DNA from: Candidatus Sumerlaeota bacterium
GTDB taxonomy: Bacteria > Sumerlaeota > Sumerlaeia > MWCT01
Assembly: GCA_026398545.1 (NCBI GenBank)
Contig: JAPLSR010000157.1
Location: 1 to 19,069, forward strand
Direction: 5' to 3'
DNA: 19,069 nt
The notes below the pieces were generated by a model that did not search any database, was not told the origin of the DNA, and saw only the letters and a program-made list of their open reading frames with translations. The translations under genes were made by a program, and so were the position numbers. Each line of letters opens with the position of its first letter. Positions within the stretch are counted from its first letter, which is position 1. Shown here in pieces: positions 1 to 6,682 of this stretch.

Positions 1-138
1 GGATGAGTTTGATTTCCATGATAAATGCAAATCGAAGTCATTTTGCATTCTACAATTTAATAGATAACGGGTATTTGCCATCTATGTCAATTAAATATGC
101 CCGCGAGAAGAAATTCACAAACCCGCGCCGGTTGCCTT

Positions 139-375
139 TTAAGTACCGGCAGAAACTTTTTCCGTAAAAATCACATTGGCGACGGGCAGCGATTTCAGTT
201 CCAAACGCGAAAGGTCGATATATTTACTGGCATCCTCAATTTCAACACCAATGACCCGGTTCTGTTCATCAAAGTCCAGCACAATTCCCGGCGACACTTC
301 TTCGGATTCCGTGCTTATTGCGTCAACCAGTTTGATGTAAAGCATATCCGTATCTGAAAAGTATTGAAAGATCAT
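139..375 (-). CDS. DUF2283 family protein
   Basis: This is a 78-residue protein. It begins MIFQYFSDTDMLYIKL and contains the block SPGIVLDFDEQNRVIGVEIEDAS, which matches the DUF2283 pattern (Y..d.DvLyi....... e..pGiildyDe.g.ivGiEI.daS). The start at 375 is preceded by a strong Shine-Dalgarno site (AGGAGGTG on the minus strand, 381-388) about 7 bases away. Members are small beta-rich proteins of unknown biochemical role. They are often encoded beside a DUF4258 protein and are suspected to be antitoxin-like. No DUF4258 partner is visible in the 365 bases upstream, so this copy looks solitary. Family assignment is fairly sure; function is unknown. Confidence 0.82.
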   Translation of the reverse strand: MIFQYFSDTDMLYIKLVDAISTESEEVSPGIVLDFDEQNRVIGVEIEDASKYIDLSRLELKSLPVANVIFTEKVSAGT

Positions 376-740
376 CGTTTCACCTCCTGTCAGGGTTTAA
401 ACTGCTGGACAAATAACATCAAGTTCAAAGACAGATTTAATGCAGAATGTTCACGATCTCACCGGTTGCCTTTTTTGAGAGATTGCACAAAGATGCCCAC
501 CAAAAAATTTAACCGGGTGATTTATGCTCCGCCCGGTCCTTTCCAATTCATGCATATTCTCAACGCGACAACCAGCCCGTGAAGATTACCTGATCTTTAC
601 TAATGGTTAGCGCGTAACCTGCAAGACGAGGGTGGCATAACTTATTGATAATAAGCACATTTATCCATTGGATCGTCAGATTCACACACTGGTTATGTGG
701 CGATCCCATGAAATATGATCTTTGTTTTAGGCAAATATGG
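376..740. other. Intergenic region without a recognisable gene
   Basis: No credible coding region was found in these 365 bases between the DUF2283 gene and the nuclease gene; short open frames here lack family resemblance. Two small perfect inverted repeats are present: GGTTA-GCGCG-TAACC at 605-619 and CTTATT-GAT-AATAAG at 641-655. The second lies downstream of the nuclease stop codon on the minus strand and could act as a weak 3' hairpin, though no T-tract follows it. A 13-base sequence, CCGGTTGCCTTTT, occurs at 462-474 and again at 128-140, flanking the DUF2283 gene. Confidence 0.5.
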
Positions 741-1733
741 TCATGAGAATTCCTTGATACATTCATCATAGAGCAGTTTGGCATTCTCCTTCGATAGGTA
801 GACAACAGTATTGGAGAAATAGAAGTTTTGCTCAGTCAGAGACTTTATTCTACCGGCACTGATATATTTACTGATCTGCCCGTTCTCAAGATTTACTCCA
901 TGGTGGAATTTGGAGAGCTTGATGAATTTTTCTTCGTTATCTTCGCGAATCTCAATTCTGCTTGTGCCGATGCCAGCAGCAATGATACCATATCCGTTAT
1001 GATACAGGAAAACGTAAGATTTGGACATCCATTCCCCAATTTTCTCTTTTCTGTCGCCATAAGCCGATGCTTTTTTTTCCCTAACCATGTCGAGGTACGC
1101 ACCTGGAATATATCTTTCACAAGTGTTTATCCAGCAATGCCTCTGGGCTTCGGGAAGGAAAATCTCGCTGGATAGCTCCAGAAAAGTCTTGGGACCAATG
1201 TCGTAAAATCGGTAGAAATACTCCTCGATATCAATTCCTTTTGTCCGCCAATAGTCACTAGCTGAACTAATGGACAGAGAAGAGGCATTAGAGATGACCA
1301 CAATCTTCTGGGAGTTATTAAATCTGGATTCACTCAAACGATAGCCGAAATGTTCCTCGAATCTGCTCATTAGCGTCTCATCATCATTCAGATGAAAGCA
1401 TTTCCTGAAATGCTCGTTCATATCTGAATATTGCCAGACAGAGAAAATCTGAGCGTAATCCATGGCCTGATAAAGCTTCCCGCGGTCGTAGAGCCCAGCT
1501 ACTTTAAGTTCTATGACCACCAAAGCACCATTGCCGTCGACCGCAAAAAGATCGGCTTCCTTTTGGAGACTGCGCTCATTACCAAAGATCATATACTGAG
1601 GAAATACCTCGTTTCCAATCATTCTCTTCAGAAACTCTTCAAGATTCTTCTCATTTTTGCTGAATTTTTGGGAAACATCTAAAGAGCTGATTGGTAGAAT
1701 ATTCTCCATATCACCTTTAACTTCGAATAGCAT
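741..1733 (-). CDS. PD-(D/E)XK nuclease-like protein (NucS/DUF91-like)
   Basis: A 330-residue protein with a restriction-endonuclease-fold signature. Asp61 sits in EADLFAVD, Glu75-x-Lys77 in VVIELKVAG, and Q89-A-M-D-Y93 in a helix afterwards matches the QxxxY motif of RecB-like nucleases. An acidic helix (LEEFLKRMIG, about 31-40) precedes them. This pattern is typical of DNA-cleaving or DNA-repair nucleases such as NucS/DUF91 and of restriction proteins. The middle (about 150-200) has the form WRTKGIDIEEYFYRFYDIG. The last 110 residues (YGIIAAGIGTSRIEI and a terminal helix) loosely resemble PUA/EVE-like folds, but this is only an impression. The start at 1733 is supported by AAAGGAG six bases upstream (about 1740-1746). 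The gene is AT-rich with many ATA/AGA codons compared with the rest of the window, consistent with acquisition. Nuclease fold likely; substrate unknown. Confidence 0.72.
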   Translation of the reverse strand: MLFEVKGDMENILPISSLDVSQKFSKNEKNLEEFLKRMIGNEVFPQYMIFGNERSLQKEADLFAVDGNGALVVIELKVAGLYDRGKLYQAMDYAQIFSVWQYSDMNEHFRKCFHLNDDETLMSRFEEHFGYRLSESRFNNSQKIVVISNASSLSISSASDYWRTKGIDIEEYFYRFYDIGPKTFLELSSEIFLPEAQRHCWINTCERYIPGAYLDMVREKKASAYGDRKEKIGEWMSKSYVFLYHNGYGIIAAGIGTSRIEIREDNEEKFIKLSKFHHGVNLENGQISKYISAGRIKSLTEQNFYFSNTVVYLSKENAKLLYDECIKEFS

Positions 1734-1764
1734 TATAGTCTCCTTTGTATAGAAATATTGATAC

Positions 1765-1888
1765 TCTGAACTACATAAAGTTGCGGATCAGCAGTGGCGG
1801 CATGCCGCCCACTGCAGCGGCTTATTATGAGTTTCGTTCAGCGCCCCCTGATGAACATGAAATGGCAAAAACTGTCCATTTGATCCGC
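1765..1888. repeat. Large compound palindromic element (attC-like or REP-like)
   Basis: A dense nest of inverted repeats lies between the microprotein and the nuclease gene. The core at 1791-1815 is a 12-bp stem with one bulged C and no loop (GCAGTGGCGGCA facing TGCCGCC-CACTGC). GCGGATCA at 1783-1790 pairs with TGATCCGC at 1881-1888. CTGAAC at 1766-1771 pairs with GTTCAG at 1836-1841, and CATAA at 1774-1778 pairs with TTATG at 1825-1829, just inside that pair. GTTCA at 1836-1840 can also pair with TGAAC at 1852-1856. The layout (outer box, inner box, central hairpin, inner box, outer box) resembles an integron cassette attC site. However, the outer boxes on the minus strand (GCTGAAC, GTTCAGA) depart from the RYYYAAC/GTTRRRY consensus. 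A dispersed REP-like repeat is the alternative. Confidence 0.6.
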
Positions 1889-1920
1889 CTGCGATTCTGG
1901 GATTCGCGAGGAATTAAAGT

Positions 1921-2016
1921 TTAAGTATCTAATTGATGCTTCTTTGATGGGCTATTATCGCATGAAATATAAGTGTTGAACTCTTTACCGCAATACCTAC
2001 ATTTCAAGTCAGCCAT
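1921..2016 (-). CDS. 31-residue zinc-knuckle-like microprotein
   Basis: A very short open frame whose product begins MADLKCRYCGKEFNTYISC. It is preceded by GGAGGGG (2022-2028 on the minus strand), five bases before the ATG, which is a near-ideal ribosome binding site and the main reason for calling it. Cys6-x-x-Cys9-Gly-Lys-x-Phe is the first half of a classical zinc-finger or zinc-ribbon motif, and Cys19 and His27 could complete a metal site. It could be a genuine small metal-binding protein, or the surviving N-terminus of a longer zinc-finger protein cut by the repeat-rich sequence that follows. No function is assigned. Confidence 0.5.
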   Translation of the reverse strand: MADLKCRYCGKEFNTYISCDNSPSKKHQLDT

Positions 2017-2130
2017 TTTTACCCCTCCATCTACTGAAATTTTTTTCATTCCTGCCTGAAATAAATAATTATTTTTATTATGAAGTTTTATGCAATGCAA
2101 TAAGAAAATGAATCAGGATGTCAAAAAATT

Positions 2131-2190
2131 GACGCGGATAACGCGGATTGCACGGATTTATTATCTGCGGTAATCTACGAAATCCGTGTC
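2131..2190. repeat. Decameric GCGGAT/ATCCG inverted-repeat element
   Basis: A run of degenerate 10-base units (GACGCGGATA, ACGCGGATTG, CACGGATTTA) is followed by a reversed half. CACGGATTT at 2151-2159 and AAATCCGTG at 2180-2188 are a perfect 9-bp inverted repeat around a 20-base loop. It lies immediately downstream of the GH94 stop codon on the minus strand, where transcribed RNA would fold. The sequence is of the ACGCGGAT...ATCCGTGT kind that occurs dispersed in intergenic DNA of several bacterial phyla. It could serve as a 3' processing or termination structure, but a classical T-tract does not directly follow the stem. Confidence 0.6.
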
Positions 2191-2204
2191 TAAGATGGAT
2201 TGAT

Positions 2205-4661
2205 TTATTTGCCCAATATCACCTTTACACGATGCGGTTTGCCATCGCTTTGCGGAGGGATGAGGTTTCCCGCAAGGGGTTTGCCGTCGAGGGTGAGGGA
2301 ATGGACGCCGTGGGTGACACCATCGGGGTTTTCGATGGTGATTTTATAAAGGCAACCGCGGAAGCGGCGCGTGACTTTGTATGATTTCCAGTCCGAGGGG
2401 ATGCAGGGGTCAATTAATAGACCATCATAAGTGGGACGCACACCTATGAGATAATCCATTGTGTTGCGCAACATCCAGACGGCGGAGCCGGTCAGCCAGG
2501 AATGGCTTGCCTGTCCGAAGGTCGGATGGTCGGGGCTTGTCACATACTCCGAATAAACATAAGGCTCCATCTCATAACGGTCAATATCCACAACGGGATT
2601 GTTGGGCAGCGCCTGCTTGTAATACTTGTAGGCAGTCTCGGCGTGTTTGAGGAGGAGTTCCGCCAGATACGCCCACGAGACAGGATGATTGAAGACTGCG
2701 CCATTTTCCTTTTTGCCGGGGACACAGCGCGTGGCGAGTCCGATGTTCTCATTCACATGCGTATATGCCGGATGGAGGATTTTGGGTCCTTTTGGCGTGC
2801 CGCAGAGGCGCGCGGCGGATGCCATCGCCTGCTCCGCCCTCTCCCCTTCCGCAACCCCGCTGATAATCGCCCACGATTGCGCATTCAGGAATATCTTCCC
2901 CTCCGGCGAGGTCTTTGAGCCAATCAGTTCGCCAAGGTCATTGATGGCGCGAATATACCACTCGCCGTCCCACAGGTTTTCATTTGCAGATTGTTTGATG
3001 ACCCTGTATAACGCATCATATTCATCGGCTTTGGGGTGATTGAGTCGCCGCAGGAGAATGCTCATCTCCCGCAGTATGTAGGCATAGATGAAGGTGTTCA
3101 TGGCGCTGATGCCCTTGCCCTTACGTCCGCAGTAATCCAGCGTATCATTCCAGTCGCCGGGTCCGATGAAGACTAAGTGCTTCTCATTCAATTTAGATTT
3201 GAGAAACTCAACGGCGTTCAGGACATGCTCAAGGATTGTGGCTTCGCCGCCATCGTCATACCGCACCATCTCATTCAGGCTGGCGAAATCGGCGGTCTCT
3301 TTCAGATAAGCCACAACAATCATTGGAAGCCAGAGAGGTGTGTCGGAATGTCCGGTGCGCTCGCCCCCGCCGGTCATGGGATAGTAACAATGATAGACAC
3401 TTCCGTCTTTGAACTGCCGTGACGCCATTTCAAAGATACGCTCCCTGCCCCATTCGGGTTTTGTGAAAAGGACGCCGAGTGTATCCTGGCATGAATCGCG
3501 GTAGCCGCGTCCAAATAAAAGCCCGCCGTGATGATAGCTCGCATCGCGTGAGAACTGGAAAGTTGTCTTGGTCTGATACTGGTTCCACATATTGACGAAC
3601 AGGTTCAGCTCATGGTCGGGCGTCTCCACCTGAAAGGCGGAGAGGTAATCATTGCGCATGGCAAGGAGGTTCTGGAACTGGGCGCGCGCCTCATCTGGGG
3701 AGCGGTATTTGCAGGCGAGGGATGCGGCAACAAGTTCCGCTTGCGCTGTGTGCTCCGCCTCATCGCCCGTCTTGTCCACAATACCCAGAAGAAAACAAAA
3801 CTCCGCCTCTCCCCTTGCAGGGAGCTCTAAGGGGCAACGCAGGACATTGACCGCATCCCCCGCTGTTACCTCCGTGTTGAAACTCGTCCCCTGCTCAATG
3901 GCAATGGGGTTTTCCTCCGAGCGCCAGGCGCCTGTGAAGCGTTCTTTTGAACCATCAAATCCGACGACAGGCAGGCTTGATGCCATAAAGACCCACTTGT
4001 TCCAGGATTTGTTCGCCTGCTTGACCGTGGCGGCGGAGTATGTGACCCAGTAGCGCTTGGAGGACATCAGAATCTGTTCAGCAGGCACAAAATGGACATC
4101 ATTGAAATGTTTATCATTGGGCTGGTTTATGAGGTCCACAAGGGCATGGCCAAGGCACATCTCCGCATAGGAATAGACATCGAAAGAGCGCGCCTTGCCT
4201 TTTGTTTCCTTCAGCCGCACCCACCAGACCTCAACATCGTCCGTGGCGACAAAGAAGGTTGATTGAGCCCTGACACCATTGACCTCATAAGTGATTGTGG
4301 TATAATTCATTCCATGACGACATTCAAATTTTTTGAAGCGTGCGGGAGGGGTCGGTTGCCAGGTGAGGGACCAATATTTACCCGTCTGACGGTCGCGGAG
4401 GAAGATGTAACGTCCGGGGCGGTCAAATGGCATGGAGTTGTAACGCCAGCGGGTAATGCGGGAATCTTTGGGGGAGATGAAAAAAGAAAACCCCCCGCCT
4501 GTGTGGGAGATGAGACCATGGTATCGTCCATTTGTGAGATAATTCACCCAGGGCGCGGGTGTTCCGGGATTGGTAATTACAAACTCCCTCGCCTTTTCAT
4601 CAAAATAGCCATATTTATTGGAAATCACAAATTTCTTTCGGGCAATTTCCCTGTCAGACAT
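2205..4661 (-). CDS. GH94 glycoside phosphorylase (cellobiose/chitobiose phosphorylase type)
   Basis: An 818-residue enzyme of the former glycosyltransferase-36 family. It reversibly cleaves a beta-linked glucoside or N-acetylglucosaminide with inorganic phosphate to give a sugar 1-phosphate, saving ATP in the cytoplasm; no signal peptide is seen. Domains: N-terminal beta-sandwich (about 1-290), helical linker, (alpha/alpha)6 barrel (about 345-730) and C-terminal beta domain. Diagnostic motifs are GRGYRDSCQD (385-393), TGHSDTPLWLP (436-446), GDWND (502-506, carrying the general-acid aspartate), QSWAI (595-599), and KKENGAVFNHPVSW (650-663), whose ENG..F..H segment is the phosphate-site region. 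Length fits cellobiose and chitobiose phosphorylases (about 800-820). The exact disaccharide cannot be read from the sequence. AGGGAA lies about 7 bases before the ATG. It is a single gene divergent from ricT. Confidence 0.9.
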   Translation of the reverse strand: MSDREIARKKFVISNKYGYFDEKAREFVITNPGTPAPWVNYLTNGRYHGLISHTGGGFSFFISPKDSRITRWRYNSMPFDRPGRYIFLRDRQTGKYWSLTWQPTPPARFKKFECRHGMNYTTITYEVNGVRAQSTFFVATDDVEVWWVRLKETKGKARSFDVYSYAEMCLGHALVDLINQPNDKHFNDVHFVPAEQILMSSKRYWVTYSAATVKQANKSWNKWVFMASSLPVVGFDGSKERFTGAWRSEENPIAIEQGTSFNTEVTAGDAVNVLRCPLELPARGEAEFCFLLGIVDKTGDEAEHTAQAELVAASLACKYRSPDEARAQFQNLLAMRNDYLSAFQVETPDHELNLFVNMWNQYQTKTTFQFSRDASYHHGGLLFGRGYRDSCQDTLGVLFTKPEWGRERIFEMASRQFKDGSVYHCYYPMTGGGERTGHSDTPLWLPMIVVAYLKETADFASLNEMVRYDDGGEATILEHVLNAVEFLKSKLNEKHLVFIGPGDWNDTLDYCGRKGKGISAMNTFIYAYILREMSILLRRLNHPKADEYDALYRVIKQSANENLWDGEWYIRAINDLGELIGSKTSPEGKIFLNAQSWAIISGVAEGERAEQAMASAARLCGTPKGPKILHPAYTHVNENIGLATRCVPGKKENGAVFNHPVSWAYLAELLLKHAETAYKYYKQALPNNPVVDIDRYEMEPYVYSEYVTSPDHPTFGQASHSWLTGSAVWMLRNTMDYLIGVRPTYDGLLIDPCIPSDWKSYKVTRRFRGCLYKITIENPDGVTHGVHSLTLDGKPLAGNLIPPQSDGKPHRVKVILGK

Positions 4662-4719
4662 ATCTGATTTCCCTGATTATTGGTTTTTATTATTACAGAA
4701 AAAAAGTTGTTGAATCGTT

Positions 4720-4743
4720 TTAAGAGTTTGTTGTGATTGTCAA
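4720..4743 (-). promoter_or_regulatory. Candidate promoter for the GH94 gene
   Basis: On the minus strand a perfect TTGACA (4738-4743) is followed after 15 bases by TAAAAC, a 4/6 match to TATAAT. It ends about 60 bases before the GH94 start codon. The spacer is shorter than the usual 17, so this is only a plausible sigma70-type promoter. Confidence 0.35.
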
Positions 4744-4901
4744 TATAAATGTATCATTTCAAATGAGTTCATCCATTGGTTCGCCACGGACATGTCATAA
4801 AACATTCTAACAGCTCCGTGAGTATCGGAGACATCTGTCGCGTAAGCGACGCCCAGTTTGTGGGGCAGGATAAAAAATTGGGTTTGTCTTTTAATATAAA
4901 A

Positions 4902-4928
4902 TTGACACCAGAGGCAATCATCAATAAT
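4902..4928 (+). promoter_or_regulatory. Candidate promoter for ricT
   Basis: A perfect TTGACA at 4902-4907 is followed by AATAAT (5/6 to TATAAT) at 4923-4928. The spacer is 15 bases, shorter than ideal. Transcription would start about 45 bases before the ricT start codon, leaving the upstream hairpins out of the transcript. Confidence 0.4.
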
Positions 4929-4978
4929 CATTCAATGATTTTTTGTAAAACAAAAGACAAGGATAATAAATTCATATC

Positions 4979-5857
4979 ATGGTAAAACTTGCTGGAATAA
5001 AGTTCTCAGAGACCTCCCTGCCCAAGTATTTTATTGACGAGGGGCTGGAACTGAAAATCGGGGATGCCTGCATCTGTCCGGTTGGGGAATATGAAGATAC
5101 CGGCATTGTCAGCAGTGTGGAATTTCGCCCGAGCGAACTGATTCCATCTCCCCCTTTCCGCAAAGTCCTCCGCAAAGCCACCGAGGAAGAGGTCGAAAAG
5201 TGGCGGGCATTGAAACAACGGGAGCGGAATGCCATTCAGACCTGCCGGGAAAAAGCCCAGAAACATAACCTGATGATGAAAATCTCCAACGTCCGTTTCG
5301 ACGATGCCAATAATAAGATTATTTTCCATTTTACAGCGGATAAACGGGTGGACTTCCGGGAGCTTGTAAGGGACCTTGCCGCCACTCTTCACTCCCGCAT
5401 TGAACTCTGGCAGATCGGGGTGAGGGATGAGTCCCGCGAGGTTGACGGATATGGTATATGTGGACAACGCCTCTGTTGTTCAGCTTTCCTGAAAGAATTC
5501 AAGCCTATCACCATCCGGATGGCAAAGAATCAGGATATATTCCTTTCCCCAACCAAACTTTCTGGCTGTTGCGGACGTCTTATGTGCTGTCTGGAATTCG
5601 AAGAGCAACAATACAAGGAAATTACCACCTCTGCACCCGCAATTGGCGCCTTTGTCAAAACCAAAAACCAAGAGGGCTTGGTTATTGAGAGAAATCTGAT
5701 TGCCCAGACCTGCATGATTCAGGATGCTAATGAAAACAAATACAATATCAACTTTTCACAGATTGAGGAGATGAGGCAGCCCGAAAAAGCCCCTGAGGAG
5801 ATTGCTGAAGAGAAGGAGGAAGAGCAGTTCGAAGAGGAGCCCCCCGTAGAGGAATAA
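4979..5857 (+). CDS. ricT: RicT/YaaT-like PSP1-domain protein
   Basis: A 292-residue cytoplasmic protein with a PSP1 C-terminal domain. Core motifs are KISNVRFDDANNKIIFHFTA (101-120), FRELVRDLA (126-134), RIELWQIGVRDE (140-151), GICGQRLCC (159-167) and SGCCGRLMCC (195-204). The cysteines C161, C166, C167, C197, C198, C203 and C204 match the cysteine-rich signature of RicT. In Bacillus subtilis RicT forms the RicAFT (YmcA-YlbF-YaaT) complex, which carries [4Fe-4S] clusters and stimulates RNase Y-dependent mRNA processing. RicA and RicF are not in the window. The C-terminus (about 268-292) is an acidic Glu/Pro tail, as in many PSP1 proteins. The ribosome binding site (AAGGA, about 4959-4963) is farther from the ATG than usual. 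Family assignment is strong; a role in RNA processing in this organism is inferred. Confidence 0.9.
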   Translation: MVKLAGIKFSETSLPKYFIDEGLELKIGDACICPVGEYEDTGIVSSVEFRPSELIPSPPFRKVLRKATEEEVEKWRALKQRERNAIQTCREKAQKHNLMMKISNVRFDDANNKIIFHFTADKRVDFRELVRDLAATLHSRIELWQIGVRDESREVDGYGICGQRLCCSAFLKEFKPITIRMAKNQDIFLSPTKLSGCCGRLMCCLEFEEQQYKEITTSAPAIGAFVKTKNQEGLVIERNLIAQTCMIQDANENKYNINFSQIEEMRQPEKAPEEIAEEKEEEQFEEEPPVEE

Positions 5858-5881
5858 AATTCACCACGAAATATTTTACGC

Positions 5882-5910
5882 TTGACTGAGCTCATCAGGT
5901 AAAGTTTATT
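5882..5910 (+). promoter_or_regulatory. Candidate promoter for the TetR-led operon
   Basis: TTGACT (5882-5887, 5/6 to the -35 consensus) and TTTATT (5905-5910, 4/6 to the -10) are separated by exactly 17 bases. They lie about 145 bases before the TetR gene. A 10-bp palindrome, ATTTATAAAT, follows at 5930-5939, where an autoregulatory TetR operator could sit. Both are tentative. Confidence 0.35.
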
Positions 5911-6054
5911 ACTGACGAAAACAATATGCATTTATAAATTTTCTTCCAACCAGGGTTCAGATTTTAAAATATGACTGAGGTATAGATTGAGTATCGGCAA
6001 GTAAAAGAGGATATACATTTTTAAGACAATCTAAATAATAGAATGGTGGAGATA

Positions 6055-6645
6055 ATGGCAGAGCAAAAAGAAAAGATCTGGACGGCGGCAAAAAAGTGCT
6101 TCAGAGAGCTTGGACTGAAAAAAATGACCGTCGCTGATGTGGCAAGGGAATCAGGGCTCAGCGAAAAGGGCGTGAAAGCCATTTACAAGGATGTCAATTC
6201 AATTATCACGGATTTGATGACCAAGGGCATTGACGATGTGACAGCCATCCTTGAAAAGAGCGTTCAGGCGCGGGGCAAGGCGGATGTCAAAATATCCCGT
6301 TTCGTGAAAACCTTGCTTGCGGATTATGAAATCCATGCACCACTTTCCAAACTGGTCTCCATTAATTTTGAATCACTGGATGAGGAATGTCTCCTCCTGT
6401 GCAACCTTTTGACCCAGGAACAGATAGACCGCTACCGGTTGAACACAGCGATTATCGGACGCATCATTGCTGAAGGGCAATCAGAGGGGATTTTCAGAAA
6501 GGCTGACCCCCTTGAATGCGCATATTACCTGCGTGGGATTATCGTATGGGCGATACGTTTCTGGATTGCCACAAAATATGAGGGAGAACTGGCTGATTTT
6601 TCCGACCGAATCACCCGAATATTTTTCACGGGAATCTATAAATAA
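6055..6645 (+). CDS. TetR/AcrR family transcriptional regulator
   Basis: A protein of about 196 residues with an N-terminal helix-turn-helix: KIWTAAKKCFRELGLKKMTV followed by DVARESGLSEKGVKAIYKD, matching the TetR_N pattern (I..AA...F.e.G...tTv.dIA..aGvs.g.iY.yF). The recognition helix is unusual in reading VKAIYKDVNSII where YxHFxSKxxL is typical. The rest is helical and would form the dimerising, ligand-binding domain; the ligand is unknown. I prefer the ATG at 6055, because GGTGGAG lies just ahead of it. The in-frame ATG at 6043 has no ribosome binding site and would add four residues. The gene ends 37 bases before the VWA cluster on the same strand, so it may be co-transcribed with that cluster and regulate it. 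Confidence 0.88.
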   Translation: MAEQKEKIWTAAKKCFRELGLKKMTVADVARESGLSEKGVKAIYKDVNSIITDLMTKGIDDVTAILEKSVQARGKADVKISRFVKTLLADYEIHAPLSKLVSINFESLDEECLLLCNLLTQEQIDRYRLNTAIIGRIIAEGQSEGIFRKADPLECAYYLRGIIVWAIRFWIATKYEGELADFSDRITRIFFTGIYK

Positions 6646-6682
6646 GCCTGGGGGCGGGAAGCCTTAGTCCAGTTTAAAATGA

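Larger units (their letters stand above)
4662..4978. other. Divergent intergenic region with stacked hairpins
   Basis: This 317-base region separates the GH94 gene from ricT and holds no convincing gene. It contains promoter candidates in both directions. It also contains three adjacent hairpins: CTCCG/CGGAG (4814-4818 with 4826-4830), GTCGC-GTAA-GCGAC (4837-4850, a GNRA-type tetraloop), and an imperfect GCCCA/TGGGGC hairpin (about 4851-4866). CACGGA at 4785-4790 can pair with TCCGTG at 4815-4820, which excludes the first hairpin. No known riboswitch class was recognised. Confidence 0.45.

Noticed and set aside
3..170. A short open frame running from the window edge (begins MSLISMINANRSHFAFYN).
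   Set aside because: No family resemblance, no usable ribosome binding site context at the edge, and it overlaps the DUF2283 gene on the other strand; could be a chance frame.
560..805. An 81-residue minus-strand frame overlapping the end of the nuclease gene.
   Set aside because: It overlaps the real nuclease C-terminus in another frame and has no recognisable motif.
4740..4931. A 63-residue minus-strand frame in the GH94-ricT gap.
   Set aside because: It reads across the stacked hairpins, has no ribosome binding site or homology I recognise, and is better explained as structured non-coding DNA.
5930..5939. ATTTATAAAT palindrome as a firm TetR operator.
   Set aside because: It is short and AT-only in an AT-rich gap, so it could be chance; mentioned only beside the promoter candidate.
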